The notes below the pieces were generated by a model. That model saw nothing but the letters and a program-made list of their open reading frames with translations, did no database searches and had not been told where the DNA came from. A program made the translations under genes and the position numbers. From contig NZ_VWRQ01000002.1 in the NCBI RefSeq assembly GCF_008635795.1, positions 186,001 to 250,000 on the forward strand: DNA of 64,000 bases, written 5' to 3'. Source of the stretch: Paenibacillus tepidiphilus (lineage in GTDB: Bacteria > Bacillota > Bacilli > Paenibacillales > Paenibacillaceae). Of the stretch, positions 53,300-63,303 are shown in pieces (within the stretch, counting starts at the first letter, position 1; each line of letters opens with the position of its first letter).

Positions 53300-54070
53300 T
53301 TACTCTTCTATTGTCCCCTCCTCCGTTTCCTCATCCTGGCTTTCCTTGTGGAAAGGCACATAGGAATCCGCCTCCAGCATTTTGATCAGCCCCGGCTCTT
53401 CCGTCTCGATGACCTGATTCAAATACTCCACCTTCTCCTTGAGGAGCGAGATGGCCGTAATCACTTCAAAGTGCGAGCGTGTATACATCTTGATCCGGTC
53501 GGGAAAAGAAAGCGTCGGCGACGGCACAATTTCCGAGATATCACCCGTAAGCTCATTCGGAATGTCAGCAAGCGCCTGGCTCAGCTTGGCCTTAAATGGA
53601 TCATCCGCATCCCAGTTCGTCAATATCGGCTTCTCCACCGGCATTCCCGTCTCGCTCACCGGTACGGTAGCACCGCTGGATAGAATGGCTTCAAGCGTCG
53701 TTCCCTGCTCGTCGAGCTCATAGGCAACAGCGGGATATTCTGTGATCCGGATGTCGACGACACCGGGGAAGCTCTTGTTCACTACGGCATCCTGCACGGT
53801 CTTCAGTTTCTTCAGCTGCTCCTCTACATCCTGGCCCGAGACGGCAAAGAACTGCCCTCCGGTCTTAAGCCCGCTCTTCTTCAGCAGCTCATCCTTGGTC
53901 GAGTATTTATTTCCCTGAATATGAATCTCTGTTATGCGGCTGAGAGAGGACCGGAATAAAATCACCGCCAGCAGCGCGAGAAACAGCAGCAGGAGGATGA
54001 AGATGACTTTGCGGCTCATTTTTTTGCTAGGCTTGTCCTCTTTCAAAAGAGGCATTCGGGTTTTAGGCAT
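53300..54070 (-). CDS. divIB: Cell division protein DivIB/FtsQ
   Basis: A 256-residue bitopic protein. ATG 54070 (MPKTRMPLLKEDKPSKKMSR) has GGAG at 8 nt. One transmembrane helix lies at about 21-40 (VIFILLLLFLALLAVILF). The extracytoplasmic POTRA domain follows (ITEIHIQGNKYSTKDELLKK, SGLKTGGQFFAVSGQDVEE), then the FtsQ beta domain (KTVQDAVVNKSFPGVVDIRI, TEYPAVAYELDEQG). It stabilises the FtsL/DivIC/PBP2B complex. The acidic C-terminus is rich in Glu. Confidence 0.92.
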   Translation of the reverse strand: MPKTRMPLLKEDKPSKKMSRKVIFILLLLFLALLAVILFRSSLSRITEIHIQGNKYSTKDELLKKSGLKTGGQFFAVSGQDVEEQLKKLKTVQDAVVNKSFPGVVDIRITEYPAVAYELDEQGTTLEAILSSGATVPVSETGMPVEKPILTNWDADDPFKAKLSQALADIPNELTGDISEIVPSPTLSFPDRIKMYTRSHFEVITAISLLKEKVEYLNQVIETEEPGLIKMLEADSYVPFHKESQDEETEEGTIEE

Positions 54071-54136
54071 GCTCATATCTCCATAATAAGGCCCTGTCTC
54101 CTTCCTCGCGGCCGGAGCCAAAGGAGACAGGGAGCT

Positions 54137-55420
54137 TTAATTGGCCAAATCATACGGGCCCGGCACAGGCACCTTGCGGCTGATGTGCGCGCCCAGCTTC
54201 TGGAACAGCTTCTCGATGCCGTCGTAACCGCGGTCAATGTGATGCGCCTGCTCGACAACTGTAGTGCCCTGCGCGGCCAGGCCGGCAATCACAAGCGCCG
54301 CTCCCGCCCGCAGGTCGGTCGCTTCCACCGTCGCGCCGTAGAGGCGCTGCACCCCGCGGATAAACGCACGGTTGAGATCGATGGAGATATCGGCGCCCAT
54401 CCGGGCCATTTCTTCCACATGCTTGAAGCGCCCTTCAAATACAGTCTCTTTGATGACGCTGAAACCGTCGGCCAGCGACAATAATACCATCACCTGGGAT
54501 TGCAAATCCGTAGGAAAAGAAGGATAAGGCGACGTAACGATTCGTTCCACCGCACGGGGGCGTCCCATGCAGCTGATATTAATTATATCATTGCAGACGG
54601 TAATTTGAACACCGGCACGCCGCAGCACATGGATCAGCGAGGTCAGATGGCTGGCATTGGTATGGGTTAAGGTGACGTTGCCCCGGGTGGCCGCCGCAGC
54701 GATCATCACAGTCCCTGCCACAATCCGGTCGGGAATGACCTCATACTCGCAGGGATGCAGCCGGGCTACGCCCTGGATTGTAATGGTATCCGTTCCGGCG
54801 CCGATAATCTGGGCGCCCATGGCATTGAGATAATTCTGCAAATCCTGAATCTCCGGTTCTCTGGCCGCTCCGGATATTGTCGTGGTGCCTTCCGCCGTCG
54901 CAGCAGCCATCATAATATTCTCCGTCGCTCCGACGCTGGGGTAATCCAGGTGAATGTCGCCGCCCTTCAAGCCCTCAGTCCGGCAGGAGATCCGCCCGTT
55001 GTACTCCTCAATCTCCGCACCGAGCTGTTTAAGCCCCTGCAGGTGCAGATCAATCTTGCGTTCGCCGATCGCACAGCCGCCCGGCTGGTAGATCGTCACT
55101 TCGCCGAAACGGGACAACAGCGGCCCCATCAGGAAAATGGAGGATCTCATCTGCTTCATCAGGTCCTCGGGAACATGCGAGGTGTTCAGCGATGAGGTGT
55201 CGATGCTTACTGTGTCATCCTCATGCTGAGCCTTTGCGCCTAACCGTTCCAGAATATGAAGCATAGTCTCAATATCCAGCAGCTTCGGCACATTGTGCAG
55301 TAGGTGAACTCCTTCGGCCAGCAGGCTCGCCGCCATAATCGGCAGCGCCGCATTTTTTGCTCCATGGATACGAATGGTGCCTGACAGGGGATATCCACCC
55401 TCAATCACCAATTTGTCCAA
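54137..55420 (-). CDS. murA: UDP-N-acetylglucosamine 1-carboxyvinyltransferase
   Basis: A 427-residue enzyme. TTG 55420 follows GGAGGTGATACA; the in-frame ATG at 55453 is weaker. It transfers enolpyruvate from PEP to UDP-GlcNAc, the first committed step of peptidoglycan synthesis. The catalytic Cys (fosfomycin target) is in TIYQPGGCAIGERKIDLHL. GAKNAALPIMAASLLAEG is the N-terminal substrate loop. RAGAALVIAGLAAQGTTVVE is near the C-terminus. It lies 66 nt upstream of divIB. Confidence 0.96.
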   Translation of the reverse strand: MDKLVIEGGYPLSGTIRIHGAKNAALPIMAASLLAEGVHLLHNVPKLLDIETMLHILERLGAKAQHEDDTVSIDTSSLNTSHVPEDLMKQMRSSIFLMGPLLSRFGEVTIYQPGGCAIGERKIDLHLQGLKQLGAEIEEYNGRISCRTEGLKGGDIHLDYPSVGATENIMMAAATAEGTTTISGAAREPEIQDLQNYLNAMGAQIIGAGTDTITIQGVARLHPCEYEVIPDRIVAGTVMIAAAATRGNVTLTHTNASHLTSLIHVLRRAGVQITVCNDIINISCMGRPRAVERIVTSPYPSFPTDLQSQVMVLLSLADGFSVIKETVFEGRFKHVEEMARMGADISIDLNRAFIRGVQRLYGATVEATDLRAGAALVIAGLAAQGTTVVEQAHHIDRGYDGIEKLFQKLGAHISRKVPVPGPYDLAN

Positions 55421-55658
55421 TGTATCACCTCCGAGATTACCGCTCACCCGCATGCAAGGCGCTTCCCTCTGGGGCCATCGGAGTGTGGCAGGGAACAGCT
55501 TCCCGCTGGCCTCCGGCCGCCAGCGCCTTGGGTGATTGTCACGATTATAGGATTATCCTATGTTCATCGCCCCGGGAGTGTGACAATACGGCGCATATGA
55601 CCCGGCAAGTAATCTTGCGCCGAGCCTTGATTAGCAGAGCCTGCAGCGATGCGTCTTG

Positions 55659-56777
55659 CTACTTCTTCCGCTGCGCAGCCGTGAGCCTGCGCATCTCCTC
55701 CACCACCAGCATGGCTGAATCCCGCTTGCCCAGCCGGCGCGAGGCCTCCGCCATGCCTACCCGCACTTCCTCCGAGCCTGTAATCTGCCGCACGGCCTCC
55801 AGCAGCGCCTTGCCGCTTAGATCCTTCTCCAGCAGTACCGTAGCCGCTCCCTCGCGCTCAAGCGCTCTGGCGTTGGCTTCCTGATGGTTGTTCGTCACAT
55901 TCGGCGAAGGAATCAGAATGGCAGGAATGCCGAGGGCGGTGATTTCGGCCAGTGTGGAGGCTCCTGCACGGTTGACAATCAGTGAGGTGCAGGCCAGCAC
56001 CTCGGGCATGTTATGCACATACGGCAGCACATGCAGCCAGTTAGGGAGGCTTCCTAGCTGCTCGCGCAGCTCCTTGCGGGTCTCTTCGAAATAGGATTCA
56101 CCCGTAACATAGACGTAATGGACGCCACCCGATTTTTCCAGCATCGGTGCCATCTCGATCATGGCCCGGTTAATGGCCCTGGCCCCTCCGCTGCCCCCGA
56201 CCACGAGCACGACCGTGCTGCCTTCGGGAATGCCGAGAGAAGCGAATCCGCGCAGCGGATTGGCCGCAGTAACGGCAGTTGCCCGCGGGTTGCCGGTATA
56301 GACGACGCGTTTGCCCCCGGGAAAGGCCTTTTCGGTCCCTTCAAAGCTGACGCAGACGGTGTCGGCATATTTGCTGAGGAACTTGTTGGTCAGCCCCGGA
56401 ATCGCGTTCTGTTCGTGAATCAATGTCGGTATGCCCAGCCGGGAGGCTGCATAGACCACCGGACCGCACACATAGCCGCCGGTACCGATGACGACATCCG
56501 GCTTGAATTCCTTCAGCATCTCCTTGCATTCCTTAACTCCCCTCAGGAAACGCATGACTGTCTTCACATTATCCATAGAGAGCTTGCGGCGGAAGCCTGT
56601 GATATCAATCGCTTTGAACGGAAGATTCTCCTGGGGAACAAGTCTGCTCTCCTGGCCGCGCTTGCCTCCGATATACAGAAAGGCCGAATTCTCAGTTTCG
56701 TCCTCAAGCGCTCTGGCGACGGCGACGGCGGGATAGATATGTCCGCCGGTGCCGCCGCCGCTTAATACGACGCGCAT
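55659..56777 (-). CDS. murG: UDP-GlcNAc:lipid I N-acetylglucosaminyltransferase
   Basis: A 372-residue peripheral membrane GT28 enzyme that makes lipid II. Motifs: VVLSGGGTGGHIYPAVAVAR at the N-terminus, TLIHEQNAIPGLTNKFLSKY, VVLVVGGSGGARAINRAMIE and the C-terminal VNRAGASTLAEITALGIPAI. The GNPRATAVTAAN segment binds the sugar nucleotide. It follows spoVE by 6 nt. A GC-rich 20-bp palindrome lies in the 238-nt gap before murA. Confidence 0.96.
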   Translation of the reverse strand: MRVVLSGGGTGGHIYPAVAVARALEDETENSAFLYIGGKRGQESRLVPQENLPFKAIDITGFRRKLSMDNVKTVMRFLRGVKECKEMLKEFKPDVVIGTGGYVCGPVVYAASRLGIPTLIHEQNAIPGLTNKFLSKYADTVCVSFEGTEKAFPGGKRVVYTGNPRATAVTAANPLRGFASLGIPEGSTVVLVVGGSGGARAINRAMIEMAPMLEKSGGVHYVYVTGESYFEETRKELREQLGSLPNWLHVLPYVHNMPEVLACTSLIVNRAGASTLAEITALGIPAILIPSPNVTNNHQEANARALEREGAATVLLEKDLSGKALLEAVRQITGSEEVRVGMAEASRRLGKRDSAMLVVEEMRRLTAAQRKK

Positions 56778-56783
56778 TCGCGT

Positions 56784-57881
56784 TCACCTCGCATAACGGG
56801 ATAAATTCAGTAGGATGCCGAGGGCGGTAAGCATCAGCGTCAGCGACGAACCGCCGTAGCTGATCAGCGGCAGCGTGATCCCCGTAACCGGCATGAGTCC
56901 GATGACCACACCGATGTTGATGACCACCTGGACAGCGACCATGCACACGATGCCCACCGCCAGGAAGCTGCCGAACCGGTCGGGCAGGCTCATCGCCACC
57001 CGCATGCCGCGCCAGATGAGAATCAGGAACAGCAGCAGCACGATCAGGCCGCCGATAAAGCCCAGCTCCTCGGCCAATATAGAGAAGATAAAGTCGGTCT
57101 GCGGCTCGGGCACATAGCTGTATTTCTGGCGGCTCATTCCGAGCCCCAGCCCTCCAAGGCCGCCGGGCCCGATGGCGTACAGCGACTGGATGATCTGATA
57201 ACCGGCACCCAGCGGATCGGACCAGGGATCGAGAAAAGCCGTAATCCGCTGCAGCCGGTAAGGCGCTGCGGCGACAAGACCGACGAACCCAGCGATACCC
57301 ACCGCTCCCAGCGACAGCAGATGCTTCATCCGTGCACCGGCGGTGAAGATCATCATCAGCGCTGCTCCGAACATGACGGTACCCGTCCCCAGATCCGGCT
57401 GCAGCATGATCAGCCCGAAGGCGCTGGCGATCAGCAGCAGCGGGGGCAGCAGTCCGCGGGTAAAGCCGGAGATGTCATAGTCATCCTGGCCCAGCCATTT
57501 GGCAAGAAACAGAATCATCCCCATCTTCATAAACTCGGAGGGCTGGATGCCGAACGAGCTGATGCCCAGCCAGCTGCGCGCCCCGCCGCGCACGACCCCG
57601 ATTCCGGGAATCAGCACCAGCACGAGCAGCGCGAAGCAGACGATCAGCAGCGGCCTGGCGAATCTCTTCAGCACCGGGTAATCCATACGCGCGAAGAAGA
57701 ACATCGCGCAGAGCCCCATACCGGCGAACAGCAGCTGTCTCTTTACAAAATAAAACGAATCGCCATAATTGCGGAAGCCGAGCACCGATCCGGCGCTGTA
57801 GACCATCACCATGCCGATCGCCAGCAGGCTTAGGATGGATACCAGCAGCCAGATATCCGGCGCATGACGCGATTTGTTCAT
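56784..57881 (-). CDS. spoVE: SEDS-family peptidoglycan polymerase SpoVE/FtsW
   Basis: A 365-residue integral membrane protein with about ten helices. SEDS motifs are present: SWLGISSFGIQPSEFMKMGM, MLQPDLGTGTVMFGAALMMI, GPGGLGGLGLGMSRQKYSYV, VPEPQTDFIFSILAEELGFI and LPLISYGGSSLTLMLTALGI. SpoVE acts with SpoVD in spore cortex formation; FtsW is the vegetative paralogue. The position between murD and murG, together with spoVD upstream, favours SpoVE. Confidence 0.9.
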   Translation of the reverse strand: MNKSRHAPDIWLLVSILSLLAIGMVMVYSAGSVLGFRNYGDSFYFVKRQLLFAGMGLCAMFFFARMDYPVLKRFARPLLIVCFALLVLVLIPGIGVVRGGARSWLGISSFGIQPSEFMKMGMILFLAKWLGQDDYDISGFTRGLLPPLLLIASAFGLIMLQPDLGTGTVMFGAALMMIFTAGARMKHLLSLGAVGIAGFVGLVAAAPYRLQRITAFLDPWSDPLGAGYQIIQSLYAIGPGGLGGLGLGMSRQKYSYVPEPQTDFIFSILAEELGFIGGLIVLLLFLILIWRGMRVAMSLPDRFGSFLAVGIVCMVAVQVVINIGVVIGLMPVTGITLPLISYGGSSLTLMLTALGILLNLSRYAR

Positions 57882-57930
57882 CGGAGCACACCTCTTGCAA
57901 TCCGTAGTAGGGGCTTATCCACCCCCCTAC

Positions 57931-59349
57931 TTAAAGGTTATGCACCGCCTCTTTAAAAATACGCCCGCGCTCCTCATAGGATGTAAACATGTCCCAGCTG
58001 GCACAGGCGGGAGACAGCAGCACGACATCTCCCGCTTCAGCGAGAGAGGCTGCTTCCCGCACGGCCTCTTGCAGCACGGCGGCGGCGCTCTCCCCATTAT
58101 CGACGGAGATTACGCGCTTTACTCCTGCCAGCTCCGCGACCTTGGCCAGCTTGTCCCGGGTCTGCCCGAGCGCCACCAGCGCCTTGACGCCGCCGAGGAC
58201 AGGCAGCAGCTCCATGTAATCGGAGCCGCGGTCAAGTCCCCCGGCAATCAGCACGACCGGCTGCTTGAAGGAGCCCAGCGCCATTGCCGTGGCCTTCGAG
58301 TTGGTCGCTTTGGAATTGTTGTAATAAGCCGCGCCCTGCTTATCGGCTACATACTCCAGCCGGTGCTCGACGCCCCGGAAGGAAGCGAGCACATCGCCGA
58401 GCGCCTCCGGCGGTGCGCCGGCGGCAATGGCAATCCCGCAGGCAGCCAGCGCGTTCTCCACATTGAAGCGGCCCGGCAGGCCGATGGAATCGACTTCGGC
58501 GATGACCGTCTCGCTCTCTGTATAATCGCGGTAAATGATGGTGCGCTTGAGATCGTCCTCGGTGTCAGGCACATACGTCGGGCGAACAAACACCCCCTGA
58601 ACCAGCTCCTCGGTCATCGAGAACGGCAGGATGCCCGCTTTGACATACGGCACCAGCCCGCGGCAGACCGGATCATCCCAGTTCAGCACCGCCGTATCGC
58701 CCGGCCCCTGATTGGCGAACAGCTTGGCTTTGGAGGCGATGTAATCGTCCATATCCCCATGGTAATCCAGATGGGTCTCGGCGACATTCAGCAGCGCGCC
58801 CACCTTGGGACGGAAGCTCTCCGTGCCTTTGAGCTGAAAGCTGCTGAGCTCCACGACCATCCAGTTGTCGCCCTGCGCTTCCTGTGCCGCCTGGCAGAGC
58901 GGCGTACCGATGTTGCCCGCCACAATCGGCTTCATTCCGGCGGCTTCCAGCATCTTGCCCACCCAGGTGGTCGTCGTCGTCTTGCCGTTGGAGCCCGTAA
59001 TGCCGATCATCGGTGCCGGGGACAGGTGGTAAGCCACCTCAACCTCGGTCACCACTTCGATGCCCAGCTCCAGCGCCTTCTGCACCGGCGGCACCGAATA
59101 CGGAATTCCCGGATTCTTGACGACAAGGCTGACACCTTCATGAATCAGCCCCTCCGGATGTCCGCCGCATATAACAGAAATTCCCAAAGACTCCAGTTCG
59201 GAAGCTTCGGGACTTTGATCTCTTTCCTTTTTGTCGTTGACCGTCACGACGGCGCCGCGCTCATGCAGCACCTTGGCCACCTGGACACCGCTCCTCGCGA
59301 GTCCCAGGACGACCACCTCTTCCCCTTGGTACTGATCTGGATGCTTCAT
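57931..59349 (-). CDS. murD: UDP-N-acetylmuramoyl-L-alanine:D-glutamate ligase
   Basis: A 472-residue cytoplasmic ATP-dependent ligase that adds D-Glu. The N-terminal Rossmann part is VVVLGLARSGVQVAKVLHER. The ATP P-loop is GITGSNGKTTTTTWVGKMLE. Mur ligase motifs include VGALLNVAETHLDYHGDMDD, YYNNSKATNSKATAMALGSF and VLLSPACASWDMFTSYEERG. It lies 3 nt after mraY. Confidence 0.96.
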   Translation of the reverse strand: MKHPDQYQGEEVVVLGLARSGVQVAKVLHERGAVVTVNDKKERDQSPEASELESLGISVICGGHPEGLIHEGVSLVVKNPGIPYSVPPVQKALELGIEVVTEVEVAYHLSPAPMIGITGSNGKTTTTTWVGKMLEAAGMKPIVAGNIGTPLCQAAQEAQGDNWMVVELSSFQLKGTESFRPKVGALLNVAETHLDYHGDMDDYIASKAKLFANQGPGDTAVLNWDDPVCRGLVPYVKAGILPFSMTEELVQGVFVRPTYVPDTEDDLKRTIIYRDYTESETVIAEVDSIGLPGRFNVENALAACGIAIAAGAPPEALGDVLASFRGVEHRLEYVADKQGAAYYNNSKATNSKATAMALGSFKQPVVLIAGGLDRGSDYMELLPVLGGVKALVALGQTRDKLAKVAELAGVKRVISVDNGESAAAVLQEAVREAASLAEAGDVVLLSPACASWDMFTSYEERGRIFKEAVHNL

Positions 59350-59352
59350 ACC

Positions 59353-60318
59353 CTACAACCCCTTGCTCAAGATTAGTCCGGCTGCCGCCAGCAGCAGGCT
59401 GACTGCCCAGAAGGAAACGACGACACGCCATTCCGACCAGCCGCCCAACTCGAAGTGATGGTGAATCGGGCTCATGCGGAAGATGCGCTTGCCGCGCGTT
59501 TTGAAGGAGGCTACCTGCAGTACTACAGACAGCATCTCGATGACGAACACGCCGCCGATGACAATAAAGAGCAGCTCGGTCTTCGTCACGATCGCGATGG
59601 CACCGATAGCGCCGCCGATACCGAATGAGCCAAAGTCGCCCATGAACACCTTCGCCGGATGGGCGTTGAACACCAGGAAGCCCAGCACGGCACCGATCAT
59701 TGCTGCCGCACACACACCGGCTGCAATCGAGGTCGCCTGCATGGCCACAACGGCAAAGGCGGCCAGGGCAATCGCGCTGACACCCGACAGCAAGCCGTCC
59801 ACACCGTCTGTGAAGTTAACGGCATTGGTCACCGCCATCATCATGATGATAATAAACGGATAGTAGAACCATGGGCCCCAATCAAAATGAACATCCGTGC
59901 CGGGAATACTGATGCCCGTATCATGGCCCGCCGCGAACAACAGCACACACATGACGGCCCCTACGACCAACTGTCCCAGCAGCTTCTGGCGGGGAGTCAA
60001 TCCGAGGGAACGCTTAAACACAATCTTGATGTAATCATCAAGGAACCCGATCAGCCCGTACCCGAGTGCAGCCACGAGCAGGACATAGAAGTCCGAATCG
60101 ACAACGGAAAATTTCAGAAAAGACAGCGTAAACGCCAGCATGATGATGATGCCGCCCATCGTCGGCGTTCCGGCTTTTTTCAAATGGGTCTGCGGTCCGT
60201 CATCACGAACCTGCTGTCCGAATTTCAACCTGCGCAGCAGCGGTATGATAAGCGGAGCGGCAATGACCGCAAGGATAAAGGATACAGCAATGGTCAGCAA
60301 GAGCAGTTGGTAATCCAT
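59353..60318 (-). CDS. mraY: Phospho-N-acetylmuramoyl-pentapeptide transferase
   Basis: A 321-residue membrane enzyme. ATG 60318 follows GGAGGGGG. It makes lipid I from UDP-MurNAc-pentapeptide and undecaprenyl phosphate. Motifs: KKAGTPTMGGIIIMLAFTLS, GFLDDYIKIVFKRSLGLTPR (catalytic Asp pair), NAVNFTDGVDGLLSGVSAIA and RMSPIHHHFELGGWSEWRVV (HHH). About ten transmembrane helices. Confidence 0.96.
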   Translation of the reverse strand: MDYQLLLLTIAVSFILAVIAAPLIIPLLRRLKFGQQVRDDGPQTHLKKAGTPTMGGIIIMLAFTLSFLKFSVVDSDFYVLLVAALGYGLIGFLDDYIKIVFKRSLGLTPRQKLLGQLVVGAVMCVLLFAAGHDTGISIPGTDVHFDWGPWFYYPFIIIMMMAVTNAVNFTDGVDGLLSGVSAIALAAFAVVAMQATSIAAGVCAAAMIGAVLGFLVFNAHPAKVFMGDFGSFGIGGAIGAIAIVTKTELLFIVIGGVFVIEMLSVVLQVASFKTRGKRIFRMSPIHHHFELGGWSEWRVVVSFWAVSLLLAAAGLILSKGL

Positions 60319-60374
60319 GGGCACACCCCCTCCAATCTATTGATTTCTCTGTGTATGATTCATATAACTTGTTA

Positions 60375-61769
60375 TCAGAGCGACTCATTCAGGCGGTTCA
60401 GCACCTCTTCAAGGCGCATCCCCCGCGAGGCTTTGAACAGCACAACGTCCTTCGCTCTGCATTTGGCGATCAAGGCATCGGCCAGCTTCTCTTTATCGGT
60501 AAAAGCCTGCACGCGCCCAGGACCGAAGGTGGCTTTGGCACTCTCGGCAATGTGCCCCGCCAGCGGCCCGTAGGTATAGACGCAATCCGTTAGTTCCGGA
60601 TCGAGATACGCGCCGACTTCCTGGTGGAAGGAGATTTCATCCGGTCCGAGCTCCAGCATATCGCCCAGCACAGCGATCCGGATGCCGCCGCTTTTATAGG
60701 ACTGCAGCACATCAATCGCCGCCTTCATCGAGGTCGGACTGGCGTTGTAGGCGTCATTCAGCAGAGTCACTCCGCCGGAGGTCTGCAGCACCTCAATGCG
60801 CATGCCGGTCAGCTTCAGGCCCCGGAAGCCCTGCTCTATCTGCGCCTCATCGACGCCGAAGTGTCGGGCTACCGCCAGCGCAGCCAGCGCGTTAACCACA
60901 TTATGACGGCCCGGCAGCGGCAGGGTGAACGCCTGCTCCGGATAAAGATGGGCGGTAAAGGTCATGCCGGCAGAATGATTCATCATTCCCGTCGGATAAT
61001 CATCATTGTCCGTACCCAGTCCGAAGCGGAACAGCTTCAGCCCCTGCGGCGCAGTGAAGCTCTCCTCCTGCAGACCCGCCGCCAGCAGCGGCTCGTCGCC
61101 ATGGTAAATCAGCAGTCCGCCCGGCTTCAGCCCTTCAGCGATTTCCAGCTTGGCGCGGGCAATCTCCATCCGCGATCCGAGCTGCAGCAGATGGGATTCG
61201 CCGATGTTTGTGATTACCGCCACATCGGGGGGTGCCAGTGAGGCCAGAAGGGCGATTTCGCCCCTTGAGCTCATCCCCATCTCGAGCACGGCAATCTCCA
61301 CATCGGACTCCATAGCAAGCACTGTCAGCGGCAGCCCGATGTGATTGTTGAAGTTCCCTTGTGTCTTATGCACCTTGAACTTCTGGCTGAGCAGCGCGGT
61401 AATCATATCCTTGGTGGTCGTCTTGCCGTTGCTGCCGGTGACACCGACCACCTTAGGGGCAACCTCGTTAAGATAAGCGGCGGCAAGCTGCTGCAGCGCC
61501 TCCAGCGTATCGTCCACGAGGATGGCATCTGCAGCCGGCGCTTCTCCCCGGTCCCGCTGCCACAGCGTGGCTGCAGCACCGGCGGCCAATGCACCTTCCG
61601 CGTAGGCGTGGCCGTCGAACTTCTCGCCGGCCAGCGGCACGAACAGGCAGCCGGGCGTGATCCGGCGGGAGTCGGTTACGACTCCCGCAATGAGCTTATC
61701 GGCTGCCCCGGCGGAGGACAGCTCGCCTCCGCACATGGACGCGATATTTTGCAGCGTATTGGTTATCAA
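60375..61769 (-). CDS. murF: UDP-MurNAc-tripeptide:D-alanyl-D-alanine ligase
   Basis: A 464-residue ATP-dependent ligase that completes the pentapeptide. TTG 61769 overlaps the murE stop (TTGA) and follows AAGGGG. The P-loop is VVGVTGSNGKTTTKDMITAL. GMSSRGEIALLASLAPPDVA and TNIGESHLLQLGSRMEIARA are MurF motifs, and LLNDAYNASPTSMKAAIDVL is near the C-terminal domain. It is translationally coupled to murE. Confidence 0.95.
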   Translation of the reverse strand: MITNTLQNIASMCGGELSSAGAADKLIAGVVTDSRRITPGCLFVPLAGEKFDGHAYAEGALAAGAAATLWQRDRGEAPAADAILVDDTLEALQQLAAAYLNEVAPKVVGVTGSNGKTTTKDMITALLSQKFKVHKTQGNFNNHIGLPLTVLAMESDVEIAVLEMGMSSRGEIALLASLAPPDVAVITNIGESHLLQLGSRMEIARAKLEIAEGLKPGGLLIYHGDEPLLAAGLQEESFTAPQGLKLFRFGLGTDNDDYPTGMMNHSAGMTFTAHLYPEQAFTLPLPGRHNVVNALAALAVARHFGVDEAQIEQGFRGLKLTGMRIEVLQTSGGVTLLNDAYNASPTSMKAAIDVLQSYKSGGIRIAVLGDMLELGPDEISFHQEVGAYLDPELTDCVYTYGPLAGHIAESAKATFGPGRVQAFTDKEKLADALIAKCRAKDVVLFKASRGMRLEEVLNRLNESL

Positions 61770-63256
61770 TGGCTTCGGCCCCTTATAGCTTCTTTGGCGA
61801 CAACGCGGTCATCGAAATCATGAACCTCTTTGCCGATCAACTGGTAGGTCTCGTGACCTTTCCCCGCAATCAATACTACATCGCCGTGGCTTGCCATTTC
61901 AATTGCTTTTCCGATGGCCTCCCGGCGGTCAGGAATCATCTCGTAACGTTCCTCGGCTACCCCGGCCTCGGTCAGGCCCGCTTCAATATCCTTCAAAATC
62001 AGCAGCGGATCTTCAGTCCGCGGATTATCGGAGGTGACCAGTACAACATCGCTGTATTTGGCGGCAATTTTACCCATAAGCGGCCGCTTGGTACGGTCCC
62101 TGTCGCCGCCGCAGCCAAAGACGGTCAGCACCCGGGCGGTAGCGAACTCACGCACAGCCTTCAGCACATTTTCCAGTCCGTCCGGCGTATGGGCATAATC
62201 GACGATGACAGCGAAGTCCTGTCCGGCATCGACCGCCTCAACCCGGCCGGCCACGCCCGGAACCGACTCCAGGCTGGCTTTGATCTCTGCCAGAGGCACA
62301 TCCTCCAGCAGTGCGGCGGTGATCGCCGCCAGAGCATTATAGACATTGAATTTGCCGACCATGCGCAAGGAAATATCCGTCTCCCCTTTAAACGTCTCCA
62401 CATGGAAAAATGTTCCTTTGGACGTGATGGAGATTTGCGAAGCTCTGACATTGGCTTTGTTGTCGATGCCGTATGTAATGACTTCCGCCGCCGTCTGTGC
62501 CGAATAATAGGCGCTCGCCGGATCATCCGCGTTCAGCACGGCGTATTTGCGCTCCTCCTTCCAGGGAGAGATCACATTGCCGAGCCGAGAGAAGAACAGG
62601 CCCTTGGCCGCGCGGTATTCTTCCATCGTATGATGATAATCCAGATGATCCTGGGTCAGATTGGTAAATATCGCCGTCCGGTAGTCCGTCCCCTTTACGC
62701 GTCCCTGCTCCAGAGCATGGGAAGACACCTCCATCACACAGCACTGCACGCCCTTCTGGGTCATGTCGTGCAGGGTACGCTGCAGCTCCAGCGCCTCCTG
62801 GGTGGTGCCGGACATCGGAAAGTTTTGTCCGTCATAACGCATCTGAATGGTACCGATCAGTCCGGTCTTGATTCCGTGGTCTTCCATAATCCGTTCGATC
62901 AGGTAGGTCGTTGTCGTCTTGCCGTTGGTCCCGGTCACTCCGATCATGCGCATGCGGCTGCTTGGCGAGCCGAAGAAGGCATTAGCCAGCACAGCCATTG
63001 CAAACCGGCTGTCATCGACCACAAGCTGCGGAAGCGCAACATCGTCAAGCTTCCGCTCACACACCAGCGCGGCGGCGCCGCTTGCCGCGGCCTGCGGTGC
63101 AAAGGTATGTCCGTCCACGGTAAACCCCGGCAGACAGATAAACAGATCGCCCGGCTTTACCTTGCGGGAGTCCGTCTGCAAATCGGTGATTTCGGTCTCT
63201 CCGTCCCCGTACAGCCGGGCGGCCGCGAGGCAAGATGCCAGTTCTTGTAATTTCAT
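61766..63256 (-). CDS. murE: UDP-MurNAc-L-Ala-D-Glu:meso-diaminopimelate ligase
   Basis: A 496-residue ligase that adds the third residue. The P-loop is GVTGTNGKTTTTYLIERIME. The carbamylated-Lys region and the motif VVLVTSDNPRTEDPLLILKD carry DNPRxEDP, which indicates meso-diaminopimelate rather than L-lysine specificity. Other motifs: NLTQDHLDYHHTMEEYRAAK and VFGCGGDRDRTKRPLMGKIA. It fits the DapL enzyme encoded in this window. Confidence 0.95.
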   Translation of the reverse strand: MKLQELASCLAAARLYGDGETEITDLQTDSRKVKPGDLFICLPGFTVDGHTFAPQAAASGAAALVCERKLDDVALPQLVVDDSRFAMAVLANAFFGSPSSRMRMIGVTGTNGKTTTTYLIERIMEDHGIKTGLIGTIQMRYDGQNFPMSGTTQEALELQRTLHDMTQKGVQCCVMEVSSHALEQGRVKGTDYRTAIFTNLTQDHLDYHHTMEEYRAAKGLFFSRLGNVISPWKEERKYAVLNADDPASAYYSAQTAAEVITYGIDNKANVRASQISITSKGTFFHVETFKGETDISLRMVGKFNVYNALAAITAALLEDVPLAEIKASLESVPGVAGRVEAVDAGQDFAVIVDYAHTPDGLENVLKAVREFATARVLTVFGCGGDRDRTKRPLMGKIAAKYSDVVLVTSDNPRTEDPLLILKDIEAGLTEAGVAEERYEMIPDRREAIGKAIEMASHGDVVLIAGKGHETYQLIGKEVHDFDDRVVAKEAIRGRSH

Positions 63257-63303
63257 AGCTATCCCTCACTTTAATCATTTCGGATACATATTGAAGGTGA
63301 GTC

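Noticed and set aside
61769..63250. A 493-codon open frame antisense to murE, and similar ones opposite carB, carA, pyrC, murD and the flavoprotein
   Set aside because: All are phase shadows of well-supported genes, with improbable amino-acid composition (rich in Arg, His and Gln).
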